DNA of 64,000 nt from NCBI GenBank assembly GCA_900545305.1, contig UQYD01000004.1, positions 31,318 to 95,317 on the forward strand, in the 5' to 3' direction. Positions 1-10,715 of this stretch are shown here, piece after piece; positions within the stretch are counted from its first letter, which is position 1; every line of letters starts with the position of its first letter. The notes beneath the pieces were generated by a model. That model was not told the origin of the DNA and searched no databases. It saw nothing but the letters and a program-made list of their open reading frames with translations. The position numbers and the translations under genes are program-made. Origin of the DNA: an uncultured Eubacterium sp. Its GTDB lineage: Bacteria; Bacillota; Clostridia; Lachnospirales; CAG-274.

Positions 1-275
1 GGGAGAGAATAGTGCATACCAATGTGACCCATTGCAATACCGTCACATACACCGATTGCAGGTACTTCAATAGGAGTACCACCAGCTGCAAGAATACCTG
101 CCTTAACAGCCTTTGCAATATTATCAAGATGAATATGACCAGGAATAATTTCATTCTGTGCATTTACTACACCAATGAGTGGTCTTGAAAGTTCTTCGTC
201 AGTATAACCCATTGCCTTAAATAAAGAACGATGAGGTGTTTTATCTGGTCCTTTTTTTACTCTGTCACTTATCAT
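1..275 (-). CDS. ilvD: Dihydroxy-acid dehydratase, N-terminal part (cut by window edge)
   Basis: This is the first 91 codons of IlvD, the Fe-S enzyme that dehydrates dihydroxy acids to 2-keto acids in valine and isoleucine synthesis. The start MISDRVKKG is preceded by AGGAGG at 285-290. The stretches [32 protein letters not shown] and [12 protein letters not shown] are typical of the family's N-terminus, and the Cys in CDG is a conserved cluster-region residue. The frame stays open to position 1, so the gene continues to the left. It starts only 24 bases after the SLH gene stop, with no room for its own promoter, so it is probably co-transcribed with that gene. A second, damaged copy of the same 5' end lies at 2279-2457. 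Confidence 0.95.
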   Translation of the reverse strand, partial: MISDRVKKGPDKTPHRSLFKAMGYTDEELSRPLIGVVNAQNEIIPGHIHLDNIAKAVKAGILAAGGTPIEVPAIGVCDGIAMGHIGMHYSL

Positions 276-299
276 TTATTTTTTCCTCCTCACTTTTGT

Positions 300-2129
300 T
301 TAAAACAAATTCACTTCTTCCCCTGTAGGTGTGTAATACTTTACAGACTCTTTTCCGTTGTTAGTAATATTTACAAGAAGCAAACCATTAATAAACTTAA
401 AGTCTTTTATTGTACCATTTCCACTTATATTGCCTATGTCCTTGCCATAAGAATCATAAGTAGTAATACTATTATTATAGAGATATGCTGTTATACCGTT
501 TTCTCCAACTTTTCTGTCGAAAGTAGGAACATTTTGTCGTATAACATTACCATTACTATCTATTATATCATAAGGAGCTATTTTACTCCAGTTATTTTTA
601 TTAAATTTATATACTTCATAGCAACCAGTATTCTGAATTTCTGAAATACTGTCATAACCTTTTTTATAAGCGTCAAAAACTAATTGACCACTCATACCTA
701 AAAGGTAATTTTTGCCATTTGTAGTAGCCAAAATACATCCATTACTTGTAAAGCTCATTGTGCCATAACCAGTTACATACTTTTGACTGTAAGCTCTGTA
801 TAATACAGCTTTTCCAGTCTTATTATCCTTTAAAATCATATTTGTGCCATCTATAGCATCTACAGTATATTGGCTCAAATCCAATTTAAAACTTTTCAAA
901 ATCTGACCTGATGTATTTACGATTATAAAAGAATTATCCTGTTTTTGAAGAACAGTAAGGTTGTTTTCAAATGTACCTGAAACATCTTTATAGACACAAG
1001 GAATAACTTCCTTAAAGTTAGAATTAAAGTAGCCTACATAATCTGCGTCTGAATTTTTAAATTTATACATTCCAGAACCAGCCTTGACTACATAATTGTA
1101 AGGGCCATTGTTTTCCCCTGTACTACTGTTGTATATGTATGAACTATGGTCATTGTTAGAAATATAAACTACATTATCCCCGTTTATATCTACTACATCA
1201 TAAACATCAGAAATAGCCTCATCGCCCTGTTTATTTAAAACAACACTTTGTGCTACTCCAGCTCCTGAAGAAGTAAGAACCTGTAAATATTTAGCATTTA
1301 CTGGATAAACATAACCCTTTTGATTTGCAGTATATGTATTGCCAAAACCGTCATAATACTTAGGGTCATAGTTATACTCACCTGTATTCCAAATATATGA
1401 CGCATCAAGGTAATATCTGTTAGTATTAAAGCCTGGATTTAACTTACCTGCTGTATCTAAATCAGGATATAGTTCAGCATCTGGCTTACTTACACTATCG
1501 GGATTTTTATATGTATTATACAATCTTAAAAATGTACAGACAGCCTGTTCCCTAGTATATGAACCTAAAGGGCTAAAGTTTTCACTATCTGTTCCTAGCA
1601 TAACGCCTAAATGATACATAGCATATATTTCATTTCTAGCCCAGTTATGTATCTTAGCTCCATCACTAAAAACGTGAGGCAAAAATACACCATTTACACC
1701 GGTTTTGTTATCTTTTTTGTAATCACTAATAACAGGTGTTGCCTTATCAATAGTATTATAAAGCATTTTTCCTGCCTGTTCCCTTGTTATAGGGCTATTA
1801 GGCTCAAACTTGCCATTACCTACACCACTTACAATACCTAGTTCTGCACATTTTATAACATCACTATCATTTGTGTCTGTAAATTTAACTGTAGTAGAAG
1901 TACCACTTGTCTTAAAGTCCCATTTATCAAGAGTTTTTACGGCAAGAGAGCAAAATTCAGCTCTCGTAATAGGCTTTTGAAAGTTATCTTCAAAAGTTGA
2001 ATTATATATACCCAAGCCCTTGGCTGTATTAACATCATTGATTGCCCAATTTGATGGACTTGCAAAAGAAAACGTACATAAACTACCAGCCATAACTACT
2101 GTCAAGAATAGAGAAACTAGCTTTTTCAA
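300..2129 (-). CDS. Secreted S-layer homology (SLH) domain protein
   Basis: A 609-residue exported protein starting at TTG behind GGGGGAG. A signal peptide (about 1-23) is followed by three SLH modules at about 24-70, 83-130 and 150-205, each with the ITRAEF, ITREQ or YTREQ signature; SLH triplets usually bind pyruvylated secondary cell-wall polymer. Residues 230-609 are rich in Tyr, Asn and Gly with repeated turns such as IDSNGNVIRQN and VNTSGQIL. This resembles WG-type repeat propellers, though that is inference. It sits between leuB/lipase and ilvD, where it has no metabolic reason to be. It directly follows the duplication scar, so it probably arrived with that rearrangement. The ligand or enzymatic role of the C-terminal part is unknown. 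Confidence 0.85.
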   Translation of the reverse strand: MKKLVSLFLTVVMAGSLCTFSFASPSNWAINDVNTAKGLGIYNSTFEDNFQKPITRAEFCSLAVKTLDKWDFKTSGTSTTVKFTDTNDSDVIKCAELGIVSGVGNGKFEPNSPITREQAGKMLYNTIDKATPVISDYKKDNKTGVNGVFLPHVFSDGAKIHNWARNEIYAMYHLGVMLGTDSENFSPLGSYTREQAVCTFLRLYNTYKNPDSVSKPDAELYPDLDTAGKLNPGFNTNRYYLDASYIWNTGEYNYDPKYYDGFGNTYTANQKGYVYPVNAKYLQVLTSSGAGVAQSVVLNKQGDEAISDVYDVVDINGDNVVYISNNDHSSYIYNSSTGENNGPYNYVVKAGSGMYKFKNSDADYVGYFNSNFKEVIPCVYKDVSGTFENNLTVLQKQDNSFIIVNTSGQILKSFKLDLSQYTVDAIDGTNMILKDNKTGKAVLYRAYSQKYVTGYGTMSFTSNGCILATTNGKNYLLGMSGQLVFDAYKKGYDSISEIQNTGCYEVYKFNKNNWSKIAPYDIIDSNGNVIRQNVPTFDRKVGENGITAYLYNNSITTYDSYGKDIGNISGNGTIKDFKFINGLLLVNITNNGKESVKYYTPTGEEVNLF

Positions 2130-2209
2130 ATTAACACTCCCCCAGAATTAAAATAATCTTAAGAGTAGAGAAAATCCCCACCCTTAACAATAACTATAAA
2201 GTATAAAAA

Positions 2210-2278
2210 TTAAAAATTTTCAATAATAAGTCTGCCCATTTCCTTACAGCCAACCTTCTTTATACCATCGCTCATAAT
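2210..2278 (-). pseudogene. Remnant of leuB 3' end
   Basis: On the minus strand this reads [22 protein letters not shown] and a stop. It matches the last 22 codons of the intact leuB at 3745-4815 with only a few substitutions. Homology continues a little past the stop into the GGGTGGGG terminator arm near 2180-2192, whose partner arm has decayed. It is joined directly to an ilvD 5' remnant, in a different frame from that fragment. It is a non-functional leftover. Confidence 0.85.
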
Positions 2279-2457
2279 CCTGCCTTAACAGCCTTTGCAA
2301 TATTGTCAAAATGAACATGACCTGGGATAATTTCATTCTGTGCATTTACTACACCAATGAGTGGTCTTGAAAGCTCCTCATCAGTATAACCCATTGCCTT
2401 AAATAAAGAACGATGAGGTGTTTTATCAGATTCTTTTTTTACTCTGTCACTTATCAT
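2279..2457 (-). pseudogene. Truncated duplicate of ilvD 5' end
   Basis: This encodes [17 protein letters not shown] and onward to AKAVKAG, then stops at once after the junction with leuB-derived sequence. By eye it differs from the intact ilvD start (275 downward) at roughly 10-12 of about 175 bases. Homology begins at the ATG, and the upstream bases do not match, so the AGGAGG of the true gene is missing. An open frame of 74 codons exists from 2496, but it is a fragment of a roughly 550-residue enzyme and cannot be active. Confidence 0.85.
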
Positions 2458-2739
2458 TTTAACATTTACTCCGCCTATAGGCGACATATATCTCAACTTT
2501 AAATAAATTTAGCTTAAATATATATTAACAACCTTATATTTCGATTTTAATAGACTATTATTTTAGGATACAACAAAAATCCAACTTCGTCAACAACTAT
2601 ATAGCTGTTAATTAATTAATATTTATATTAATATTTATTTTTAAATTAAATCATTTTATAGCCTTATTGTAATATGAAGTGAGCATTTATTTGAATAAAA
2701 TTGCAAATATAAAAACAATTTTCTATTACAAAACACCAA

Positions 2740-3558
2740 CTAATATCCCATTTCTTTTAAATTTTCAACAACACTTTTGTAAAAATCTGTAATATCAGAT
2801 ATACCATCTCCTCTTTGTGATGACAATTTATATCGTCTTAAATCAACCTCATCTAAATGAGAGATACCTCTTTTGCTATTGCCTCTATAAATTCCTCTAA
2901 AATTAGTCCATTTTGTAGCTCTAGGAGCAAGTAAGCCATCATTTTCCCCTTCAAACAAGCTAACAATAATATTAGGTAAAAACATAAGAAAATCACTTAA
3001 TGGATTTTTCATAACAAAAGCAAAACTTTGGTAATAAACATTACTACAATCTTTATTATTTTCATTAAATTTTTTAGTCGCAATAGTAGTAAACTGATTT
3101 ATCACCTTATATGTATCTGGATTTTCATCTCCTAAAATTTTAAACCAAACATCAGCTAGTTTTGCTCCAATTTTTATTAATATATTAGGTAATTTTAAAA
3201 TATTATCCATTGTAATTGAACCATTATGAGGCGTACTTATTGTTGAAAGGCTTGCAACATATTCAGCCATACCAAGACTAGAAATCATATATCTTGCATC
3301 AAGACCGCCCTTAGAATGAGCAATAATATTAACTTTATCAGCTTTTGTTTCATTTAAAATATCCATAACAGTATCTTTAAGAACATAAGCATTAGTTTCT
3401 ATTGAACCATTACTATCTTGATGTCCATAATAAATATCGGCACCATTTTCTTTTAAGATTTTAGGAATTCTTCCCCAATAGTTAAAGTATTTTCTGTCCC
3501 TAAAACCCATACCATGTACCATCAAAATTGGATATTTTGTTTTGCAGTTATTTAGCAT
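2740..3558 (-). CDS. Lipase-like alpha/beta hydrolase
   Basis: A 272-residue alpha/beta hydrolase of the triacylglycerol lipase/esterase type. PILMVHGMGF near the N-terminus supplies the oxyanion HG motif. The nucleophile elbow is AHSKGG (Ser about 101), the acid is likely Asp in EGENDGLL (about 214), and the His is in ISHLDEVD (about 240). There is no signal peptide, so it appears cytoplasmic. The start follows AAGGGG. It lies downstream of the leuB terminator and upstream of the ilvD/leuB scar, so it is probably outside the biosynthetic operon proper. The substrate cannot be told from sequence. Confidence 0.8.
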   Translation of the reverse strand: MLNNCKTKYPILMVHGMGFRDRKYFNYWGRIPKILKENGADIYYGHQDSNGSIETNAYVLKDTVMDILNETKADKVNIIAHSKGGLDARYMISSLGMAEYVASLSTISTPHNGSITMDNILKLPNILIKIGAKLADVWFKILGDENPDTYKVINQFTTIATKKFNENNKDCSNVYYQSFAFVMKNPLSDFLMFLPNIIVSLFEGENDGLLAPRATKWTNFRGIYRGNSKRGISHLDEVDLRRYKLSSQRGDGISDITDFYKSVVENLKEMGY

Positions 3559-3620
3559 AAGTATACCCCTTTACTTACAAAAAACTACTATTATTACAAA
3601 TTAATCTAGCCTTTTTCTAT

Positions 3621-3683
3621 TCAGAACAAATTAACAAAGTTAATTTGTGGCTTAACAGCCATTGGATTTATCTTTCCGATTCA
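3621..3683 (+). repeat. Dispersed three-hairpin repeat, copy A
   Basis: The order is CAGAAC, hairpin 1 (ACAAATTAAC, loop AAA, GTTAATTTGT), hairpin 2 (GGCT/AGCC) and hairpin 3 (ATTGGA/TCCGAT around the loop TTTATCTT), ending in TTCA. Related copies are at 14103, 20008, 20080 and 32667, with single third-hairpin copies at 32643 and 54055. It is intergenic, between the lipase start and the leuB terminator. Confidence 0.85.
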
Positions 3684-3687
3684 CATT

Positions 3688-3720
3688 AAAAACATAAGGG
3701 TGAAGTAAACCCCCACCCTT
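3688..3720 (-). terminator. leuB terminator
   Basis: The stem AAGGGTG/CACCCTT is followed on the minus strand by ATGTTTTT. It ends the ilvN-to-leuB transcript and so isolates ilvD from the T-box unless there is read-through. A decayed relative sits beside the leuB remnant near 2162-2192. Confidence 0.75.
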
Positions 3721-3744
3721 ACACTAAGCCATATTTTTAAAATA

Positions 3745-4815
3745 TTAAAGATTTTCAATAATGAGTCTGCCCATTTCCTTACAGCCGACCTTCTTCATAC
3801 CTTCACTCATAATGTCGCCTGTTCTGTAACCCTGAGCAAGAACCTTAGTTACAGCATCTTCAATAGCCTTAGCTTCTTCCTGTAAACCAAAGCTGTATTT
3901 AAGCATCATAGCACCAGAAAGGATAGTAGCAATAGGGTTTGCAATATCCTGACCGGCAATATCAGGTGCAGAACCGTGAACTGGTTCATACATACCAAGA
4001 GAACCTTCACCTAAACTAGCAGATGGGAGCATACCAATAGAACCTGTTAACTGAGATGCTTCATCAGAAAGAATATCACCAAAGATATTACCAGTTACAA
4101 TAACGTCAAAAGTAGTAGGACGCATAATTAACTGCATTGTAGCATTATCAATGTATAAGTGGTCAAGAGTTACTTCTGGGTAATCCTTAGCAACTTCAAG
4201 AACAACACTTCTCCAAAGTCTTGAAGATTCAAGAACATTCTGCTTATCTACATTAGTAACATGCTTATCTCTCTTCATAGCGATTTCGAAAGCAGTTCTT
4301 GCAATTCTTTCTACTTCCTTTACAGAGTACTGCTCAACATCATAAGCTGCCTCGCCCATATCTGTCTGCTTTCTACCCTTTTCGCCAAAGTACATACCAC
4401 CTGTTAATTCACGAACAACCATAACATCTACGCCGTCCTTAACAAGTTCAGGCTTTAAAGGACAAGCATCTTTTAAAGCATCGTGTAATGTAGCTGGTCT
4501 TAAATTAGCGTATAAGCCTAAAGCACCTCTTAAACCAAGTAATGCTCTTTCTGGACGCTTGTCGCCAGGGAGAGTGTCCCACTGCCAACCACCAACTGCA
4601 CCAAGAAGTACAGAGTCGCTTGCCTTACAAACATCAATAGTGTGCTGTGGTAATGGTTCACCGTACTTATCAATAGCACAACCACCACCTAAAACATATT
4701 CATAATTAAATGTATGACCAAACTTCTTGCCAATAGCATTTAATACATTAATATTCTGTTCCATTACTTCTGGGCCGATACCGTCACCGGCTACAACTGC
4801 TAAATTAAAATTCAT
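3745..4815 (-). CDS. leuB: 3-isopropylmalate dehydrogenase
   Basis: A 356-residue NAD-dependent enzyme that oxidises and decarboxylates 3-isopropylmalate in leucine synthesis. In organisms with CimA it also handles the 3-methylmalate of the citramalate isoleucine route. Family marks are GDGIGPEVM at the N-terminus, the RELTGGMYFG substrate loop, TNVDKQNVL, IVTGNIFGDILSDEAS with the metal-binding aspartates, and GSAPDIAGQ(D)IANP near the cofactor site. Full length, ATG behind AAAGGAG. It is the last gene before the terminator at 3688-3720. Its last 22 codons are duplicated at 2210-2278. Confidence 0.97.
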   Translation of the reverse strand: MNFNLAVVAGDGIGPEVMEQNINVLNAIGKKFGHTFNYEYVLGGGCAIDKYGEPLPQHTIDVCKASDSVLLGAVGGWQWDTLPGDKRPERALLGLRGALGLYANLRPATLHDALKDACPLKPELVKDGVDVMVVRELTGGMYFGEKGRKQTDMGEAAYDVEQYSVKEVERIARTAFEIAMKRDKHVTNVDKQNVLESSRLWRSVVLEVAKDYPEVTLDHLYIDNATMQLIMRPTTFDVIVTGNIFGDILSDEASQLTGSIGMLPSASLGEGSLGMYEPVHGSAPDIAGQDIANPIATILSGAMMLKYSFGLQEEAKAIEDAVTKVLAQGYRTGDIMSEGMKKVGCKEMGRLIIENL

Positions 4816-4879
4816 TGTAACTTATCTCCTTTTGTTGTAAAAATTTAAGGGTGTCATTTCTGACGCTCTGTTACTTTAT

Positions 4880-5386
4880 TTACTTTAAACCTAATTTTAC
4901 CTTAGTCTGTTCTACAAGACCACCAACCTTGAACATTTCCTGCATAAATTCTGGAAATGGTTCAGCCTGATATGTCTTATTCTTAGTGTGATTAGTGATA
5001 ACACCAGTTGTGAAATCTACTTCTACCTTATCGCCCATATCAATGTCGTTGGCAGCTTCTTCACATTCAAGAATAGGTAAACCAATGTTAATAGCATTTC
5101 TGTAGAAAATTCTTGCAAAAGTCTTTGCAATTACACAAGAAATACCACTTGCCTTAATAGCAATAGGTGCGTGTTCTCTTGAAGAACCACAACCAAAGTT
5201 CTTTTCAGCAACAATAATGTCGCCGTCCTTAACATTTTCAGCAAACTTAACTGTTGAATGAATAGCATCTTCCATACAATGCTGTGCAAGTTCCTTAGGG
5301 TCAGATGAATTAAGGTATCTAGCAGGAATAATTACATCTGTATCAATATTATCACCATATTTAAAAACTGTTCCACAAGCTTTCAT
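4880..5386 (-). CDS. leuD: 3-isopropylmalate dehydratase, small subunit
   Basis: A 168-residue swivel-domain subunit that partners LeuC to isomerise 2- to 3-isopropylmalate, and citramalate to methylmalate. The marks are [17 protein letters not shown], the [12 protein letters not shown] active-site loop and [14 protein letters not shown]. The length fits the short archaeal/clostridial type (about 165 residues) rather than the roughly 200-residue enterobacterial type, matching the LeuC type next to it. AAGGAGG precedes the ATG. It lies 14 bases after leuC. Confidence 0.97.
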   Translation of the reverse strand: MKACGTVFKYGDNIDTDVIIPARYLNSSDPKELAQHCMEDAIHSTVKFAENVKDGDIIVAEKNFGCGSSREHAPIAIKASGISCVIAKTFARIFYRNAINIGLPILECEEAANDIDMGDKVEVDFTTGVITNHTKNKTYQAEPFPEFMQEMFKVGGLVEQTKVKLGLK

Positions 5387-5400
5387 TATTTATTTCCTCC

Positions 5401-6660
5401 TTATACTTCCTCTGGGTCAGTAATCTTACCTGTAATTGCAGATGCAGCAGCTACTGCAGGGCTTGCAAGGTAAACTTCTGATTCTGGGTGACCCATACGA
5501 CCGATAAAGTTTCTGTTAGTAGTAGATAAAGCTCTTTCGCCCTTAGCTAAGATACCCATATGACCACCTAAGCAAGGTCCACAAGTTGGAGTTGAGAATA
5601 CGCAACCAGCTTCAACGAAAATCTGAGCAAGACCTTCTTCAACACATTGTAACCAAACTTTCTGAGTACCTGGAAGAATAATAGCTCTGATGTTAGGATT
5701 AATCTTCTTACCCTTTAATACCTGAGCAGCAATTCTCATATCGCTAATTCTACCATTTGTACATGAACCAATAACAACCTGGTCCATTTCAAGACCCTTA
5801 GCTTCATCAACTGTCTTAGTATTTTCTGGAAGATGAGGGAATGCAATAGTTGGTCTTAACTTAGAAAGGTCAATTTCATAAACTGCATCGTATTCAGCAT
5901 CTTCATCAGCTTCAAACTTAGTCCATTCCTTGTTAGAATGTTCCTTAACATATTCAATAGTCTTATCGTCAACAGGGAAGATACCGTTCTTACCACCTGC
6001 TTCAATAGCCATATTTGCAATAGTAAATCTATCGTCCATTGTAAGGTACTGTAAGCCGTCGCCAGCAAATTCCATAGACTTGTATAATGCACCGTCTACA
6101 CCAATCATACCGATAATGTGAAGAATAATATCCTTACCACTTACCCACTTAGCTGGCTTGTTCTTTAAAACAAACTTTAATGCACTAGGAACTTTGAACC
6201 AAGCAACACCTCTTGCCATACCAACAGCCATATCAGTTGAACCAACACCTGTTGAGAAAGCACCTAAAGCACCATATGTACAAGTATGAGAGTCAGCACC
6301 AATAACAACATCGCCAGGTACTACAAGACCTTTTTCTGGAAGAAGACAATGTTCAATACCCATCTGACCTACTTCGAAATAGTTTGTAACTTCTTTACAA
6401 TGAGCAAATTCTCTAACGAGCTTGCAGTGTTCAGCAGACTTAATATCCTTGTTTGGTGTAAAGTGGTCAGGTACAATAGCTACCTTATCCTTATCAAAAA
6501 CCTTATCAACACCAATCTTATTAAATTCCTTAATAGCAACTGGAGTTGTTACATCATTACCAAGTACAAGGTCAAGCTTTGCCTCAATAAGCTGACCTGC
6601 CTTAACAGACTCAAGACCTGCATGAGCTGCTAAAATTTTCTGAGTCATTGTCATACCCAT
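5401..6660 (-). CDS. leuC: 3-isopropylmalate dehydratase, large subunit
   Basis: A 419-residue aconitase-family subunit carrying the 4Fe-4S cluster. The cluster cysteines lie in [13 protein letters not shown] and in [29 protein letters not shown] and [15 protein letters not shown] are also family marks. The reading frame opens at 6702, but the start [16 protein letters not shown] at 6660 is chosen because AGGAGG lies just upstream and because it gives the usual length for this family. It forms a heterodimer with LeuD and serves both the leucine and the citramalate (isoleucine) routes. Confidence 0.96.
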   Translation of the reverse strand: MGMTMTQKILAAHAGLESVKAGQLIEAKLDLVLGNDVTTPVAIKEFNKIGVDKVFDKDKVAIVPDHFTPNKDIKSAEHCKLVREFAHCKEVTNYFEVGQMGIEHCLLPEKGLVVPGDVVIGADSHTCTYGALGAFSTGVGSTDMAVGMARGVAWFKVPSALKFVLKNKPAKWVSGKDIILHIIGMIGVDGALYKSMEFAGDGLQYLTMDDRFTIANMAIEAGGKNGIFPVDDKTIEYVKEHSNKEWTKFEADEDAEYDAVYEIDLSKLRPTIAFPHLPENTKTVDEAKGLEMDQVVIGSCTNGRISDMRIAAQVLKGKKINPNIRAIILPGTQKVWLQCVEEGLAQIFVEAGCVFSTPTCGPCLGGHMGILAKGERALSTTNRNFIGRMGHPESEVYLASPAVAAASAITGKITDPEEV

Positions 6661-6673
6661 AGTTGTTTTCCTC

Positions 6674-8263
6674 CTATAAATAATCTCTAAATTTTGTTTC
6701 AATATCTTTTATTAATTTATATTCAATTGAGTCCACCAGAGCAATCCAGCTTGCCTCAATAATATCTTTCGATACACCTACTGTAGTCCAGCTATCCACA
6801 CCATCAGAGGACTCTATGAGAACTCTTACCTTAGATGCTGTAGCTGAATTGGAGTCCAAAACTCTAACTTTGTAATCTGTCAAATGAACCTTTGCCAGGT
6901 CTGGATAAAAGACCTCCAAAGCCTTTCTAAGTGCCTTATCAAGGGCGTTTACAGGACCTTGTCCCTCGGCTGCTGTAATTTCGTAAGCATCGCCTACTTT
7001 TATTTTAATAGCAGCTGTGGCTGTTGGCACACTGGCATCAACAGAATGTTCACCAATGATTTTAAAGTTTTCAAGTTCAAAAAGTGGTTTATACTTACCA
7101 AGGATTTTTCTAATAAGAAGTTCAAAAGCACCGTCAGCACCTTCAAACTGATAACCTTGATATTCAAGTTCTTTGAGTTTTTCAATTACCTTGCCAGTTT
7201 CCGGAGAATGTTTTTCAATTCTAGGGTCAATCTTCTGCATTACAGAAAGGACAGTAGTTCTGCCGGCAACCTCAGAAGTAAGGAATTTTCTTTCATTACC
7301 TACAATTTCCGGGTTAATGTGTTCAAAACTTCTGCTATCCTTGCTTACACCATCAATGTGCATACCACCTTTATGGGCAAAAGCACATTTTCCAACAAAA
7401 GGCTCTCTTATAGAAAGCTGGAAGTTAGCAATTTCACAGACTTCCCTTGCTGTATGGGTCAACATTTTAATATTTTCATCAGGTATACATTTATAGTCCA
7501 ATTTCACCTGTAAATTAGGTATAATTGTGGAAAGACAGGCATTACCACATCTTTCACCAAAACCTGTAAATGTACCTTGAACGTGGTCTGCTCCTGCCTG
7601 TACTGCCATAACAGAATTGGCAACAGCCATACCACAGTCATTGTGAGCATGAATACCCACACTTACCGGAAAAGTATCTTTTACTTTCTTAGTAATTTCA
7701 AAAACTTCATTAGGGAATGTGCCCCCATTTGTATCACATAGACAAATACAGTCAGCACCGGCTTGTACTGCACTATCCAATGTTTTCATAGCATATTCGG
7801 CATTATTTTTGTAGCCGTCAAAGAAATGTTCGGCATCAAAAACAACCTCTTTGCCATTTTCTTTCAAATAGGCAATAGTGTCATAAATCATTTCCAGATT
7901 TTCTTGCAACGTAGCATTAATTATATCTGTAACATGGAAGTCCCATGATTTGCCAAAAATAGCAACAGTCTTTGTATCAGCACTTAAAAGTGCCTGCAAA
8001 TTTCCGTCTTCTGAAGGTGAAATACCACGTCGTCTTGTACTTCCGAAGGCAGCAATAATAGTATTTTTAAGGTCAACAGACTTAATTCTTTCAAAAAAAT
8101 CTAAGTCCTTAGGATTAGAACCGGGGTTACCGGCCTCAATATAGCCTACACCCAATTCGTCCAAAGCCTTAACAATCTTTATTTTGTCCTCTACACTAAA
8201 GGATACACCTTCAGCTTGAGCTCCATCCCTTAATGTAGAGTCAAAAATAGTTACCTTTTTCAC
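6674..8263 (-). CDS. cimA: (R)-citramalate synthase
   Basis: A 529-residue enzyme condensing pyruvate and acetyl-CoA to citramalate, the threonine-independent entry to isoleucine. [17 protein letters not shown] and [16 protein letters not shown] hold the HMGL-type catalytic and metal residues. GNPGSNPKD and FGSTRRRGI separate it from 2-isopropylmalate synthase, and residues from about 400 form a LeuA-type regulatory domain. GTG at 8263 is chosen over the ATG at 8299 because GGGAGAGG lies just upstream. No leuA is present in the window, so this is the only acyl-transferring entry gene seen. Its stop lies close to the leuC ribosome binding site. Confidence 0.93.
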   Translation of the reverse strand: MKKVTIFDSTLRDGAQAEGVSFSVEDKIKIVKALDELGVGYIEAGNPGSNPKDLDFFERIKSVDLKNTIIAAFGSTRRRGISPSEDGNLQALLSADTKTVAIFGKSWDFHVTDIINATLQENLEMIYDTIAYLKENGKEVVFDAEHFFDGYKNNAEYAMKTLDSAVQAGADCICLCDTNGGTFPNEVFEITKKVKDTFPVSVGIHAHNDCGMAVANSVMAVQAGADHVQGTFTGFGERCGNACLSTIIPNLQVKLDYKCIPDENIKMLTHTAREVCEIANFQLSIREPFVGKCAFAHKGGMHIDGVSKDSRSFEHINPEIVGNERKFLTSEVAGRTTVLSVMQKIDPRIEKHSPETGKVIEKLKELEYQGYQFEGADGAFELLIRKILGKYKPLFELENFKIIGEHSVDASVPTATAAIKIKVGDAYEITAAEGQGPVNALDKALRKALEVFYPDLAKVHLTDYKVRVLDSNSATASKVRVLIESSDGVDSWTTVGVSKDIIEASWIALVDSIEYKLIKDIETKFRDYL

Positions 8264-8284
8264 TATAACCCTCTCCCAAGTATT

Positions 8285-8343
8285 AAAAAAATATGCCAAC
8301 AGAAAAGATGAGTTATGAACAGCTCATCCATAACTGTTGGCAT
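8285..8343 (-). terminator. Hairpin with T-tract between ilvC and cimA (possible attenuator)
   Basis: The outer arms ATGCCAACAG (8293-8302) and CTGTTGGCAT (8334-8343) are exact inverted repeats, with an inner GATGAG/CTCATC hairpin. On the minus strand the stem is followed by ATTTTTTT. The cimA ribosome binding site follows about 15 bases later. It probably causes partial termination or protects mRNA ends inside the operon. Confidence 0.6.
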
Positions 8344-8413
8344 TAAACAAATTACATAAATAAATTAATCAAATAGGAAAAACCTATCTTCTTTTAAAAG
8401 TTCAACAAATATA

Positions 8414-9999
<1,586 letters not shown>

Positions 10000-10117
10000 G
10001 GCATTCCTTCCTTCTTTCCCGACTAACCAAATATAGAAAGTCGTAAAATAACCTGCGACATTATTATATAATATCTGAGAGGTTTTTTCAATACAATAAT
10101 TACATTGCAAAAAAGAT

Positions 10118-10400
10118 AAAAAAAAGCCCCTGACTATAACAAGTCAGGGACGAAATATCGTGCTACCACCCTTTTTTAAGTTTGCATCACTACAAACTCC
10201 TCATCAGGTTCCATCAAACCTCTGCCTATAACGGGGCATTACCGTTCCACTCATACTAATAAAAATATCGTTCCGAGGGAAAGCTCCTGAGTGATAAATA
10301 CTCTAAGTAATCTATTGTCTTTCAGCAAACGACAACTCTCTGGGAGGTTACGAATAAGAATATCTTTATCTCAATCATTGCTTAATGTAATCTTGAATTA
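10118..10400 (-). promoter_or_regulatory. Isoleucine T-box leader of the ilv-leu operon
   Basis: The T-box core AGGGTGGTAGCACG lies at 10159-10172. The terminator stem CCCTGACT/AGTCAGGG with an eight-T run is at 10118-10149. In stem I the helices UUGAG/CUCAG and AUAUUCU/AGAGUAU enclose an internal loop whose 3' side is UUAUCA, so the specifier is AUC (10293-10295) followed by A. This reads uncharged tRNA-Ile and would allow transcription into ilvN-ilvC-cimA-leuCDB when isoleucine is scarce. The T-box call is firm; the specifier is from a hand fold. Confidence 0.93.
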
Positions 10401-10406
10401 CCTAGT

Positions 10407-10435
10407 ATAATATCAAACTAAAATATTATTGTCAA
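10407..10435 (-). promoter_or_regulatory. Sigma-A promoter of the T-box operon
   Basis: TTGACA at 10430-10435 and TATTAT at 10407-10412 with a 17-base spacer, directly before the leader. Confidence 0.85.
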
Positions 10436-10672
10436 TAGTTTTTATGCAAAAAACTTTTAATATTTCCACTTTTAACCTTTAAAGGCAATCTACCCATATA
10501 TTTCACTTTTTTCTCCTAATAAAATTAAGTCATTATACATTTTTCAGCTTTTTTAATAAATAATTATTCAGCCATTTGTATATTTTTTCAGTAATTAAAG
10601 TCCTATCAAGTTGTAAAAAGCTATAAAACACACAATATTTGCATTATTTTCCTTTTAATATAGGTAATTTTA
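10436..10672. other. AT-rich intergenic stretch, no gene seen
   Basis: This lies between two divergent promoters. It has no convincing frame, hairpin or repeat. It probably holds only upstream promoter sequence for the PL1 gene and the T-box operon. Confidence 0.5.
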
Positions 10673-10681
10673 TGCTATAAT
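10673..10681 (+). promoter_or_regulatory. Extended -10 element of the PL1 gene
   Basis: TGcTATAAT sits about 35 bases before the start codon. No good -35 is visible, as is usual for extended -10 promoters. AAGGAGAT precedes the ATG. Confidence 0.55.
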
Positions 10682-10715
10682 TTTAGTATATCTAAAAAAG
10701 GAAAGGAGATATTTT

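Noticed and set aside
2272..2496. A 74-codon frame that could be read as a small gene
   Set aside because: It is the fused ilvD start and leuB end; treated as a pseudogene remnant.
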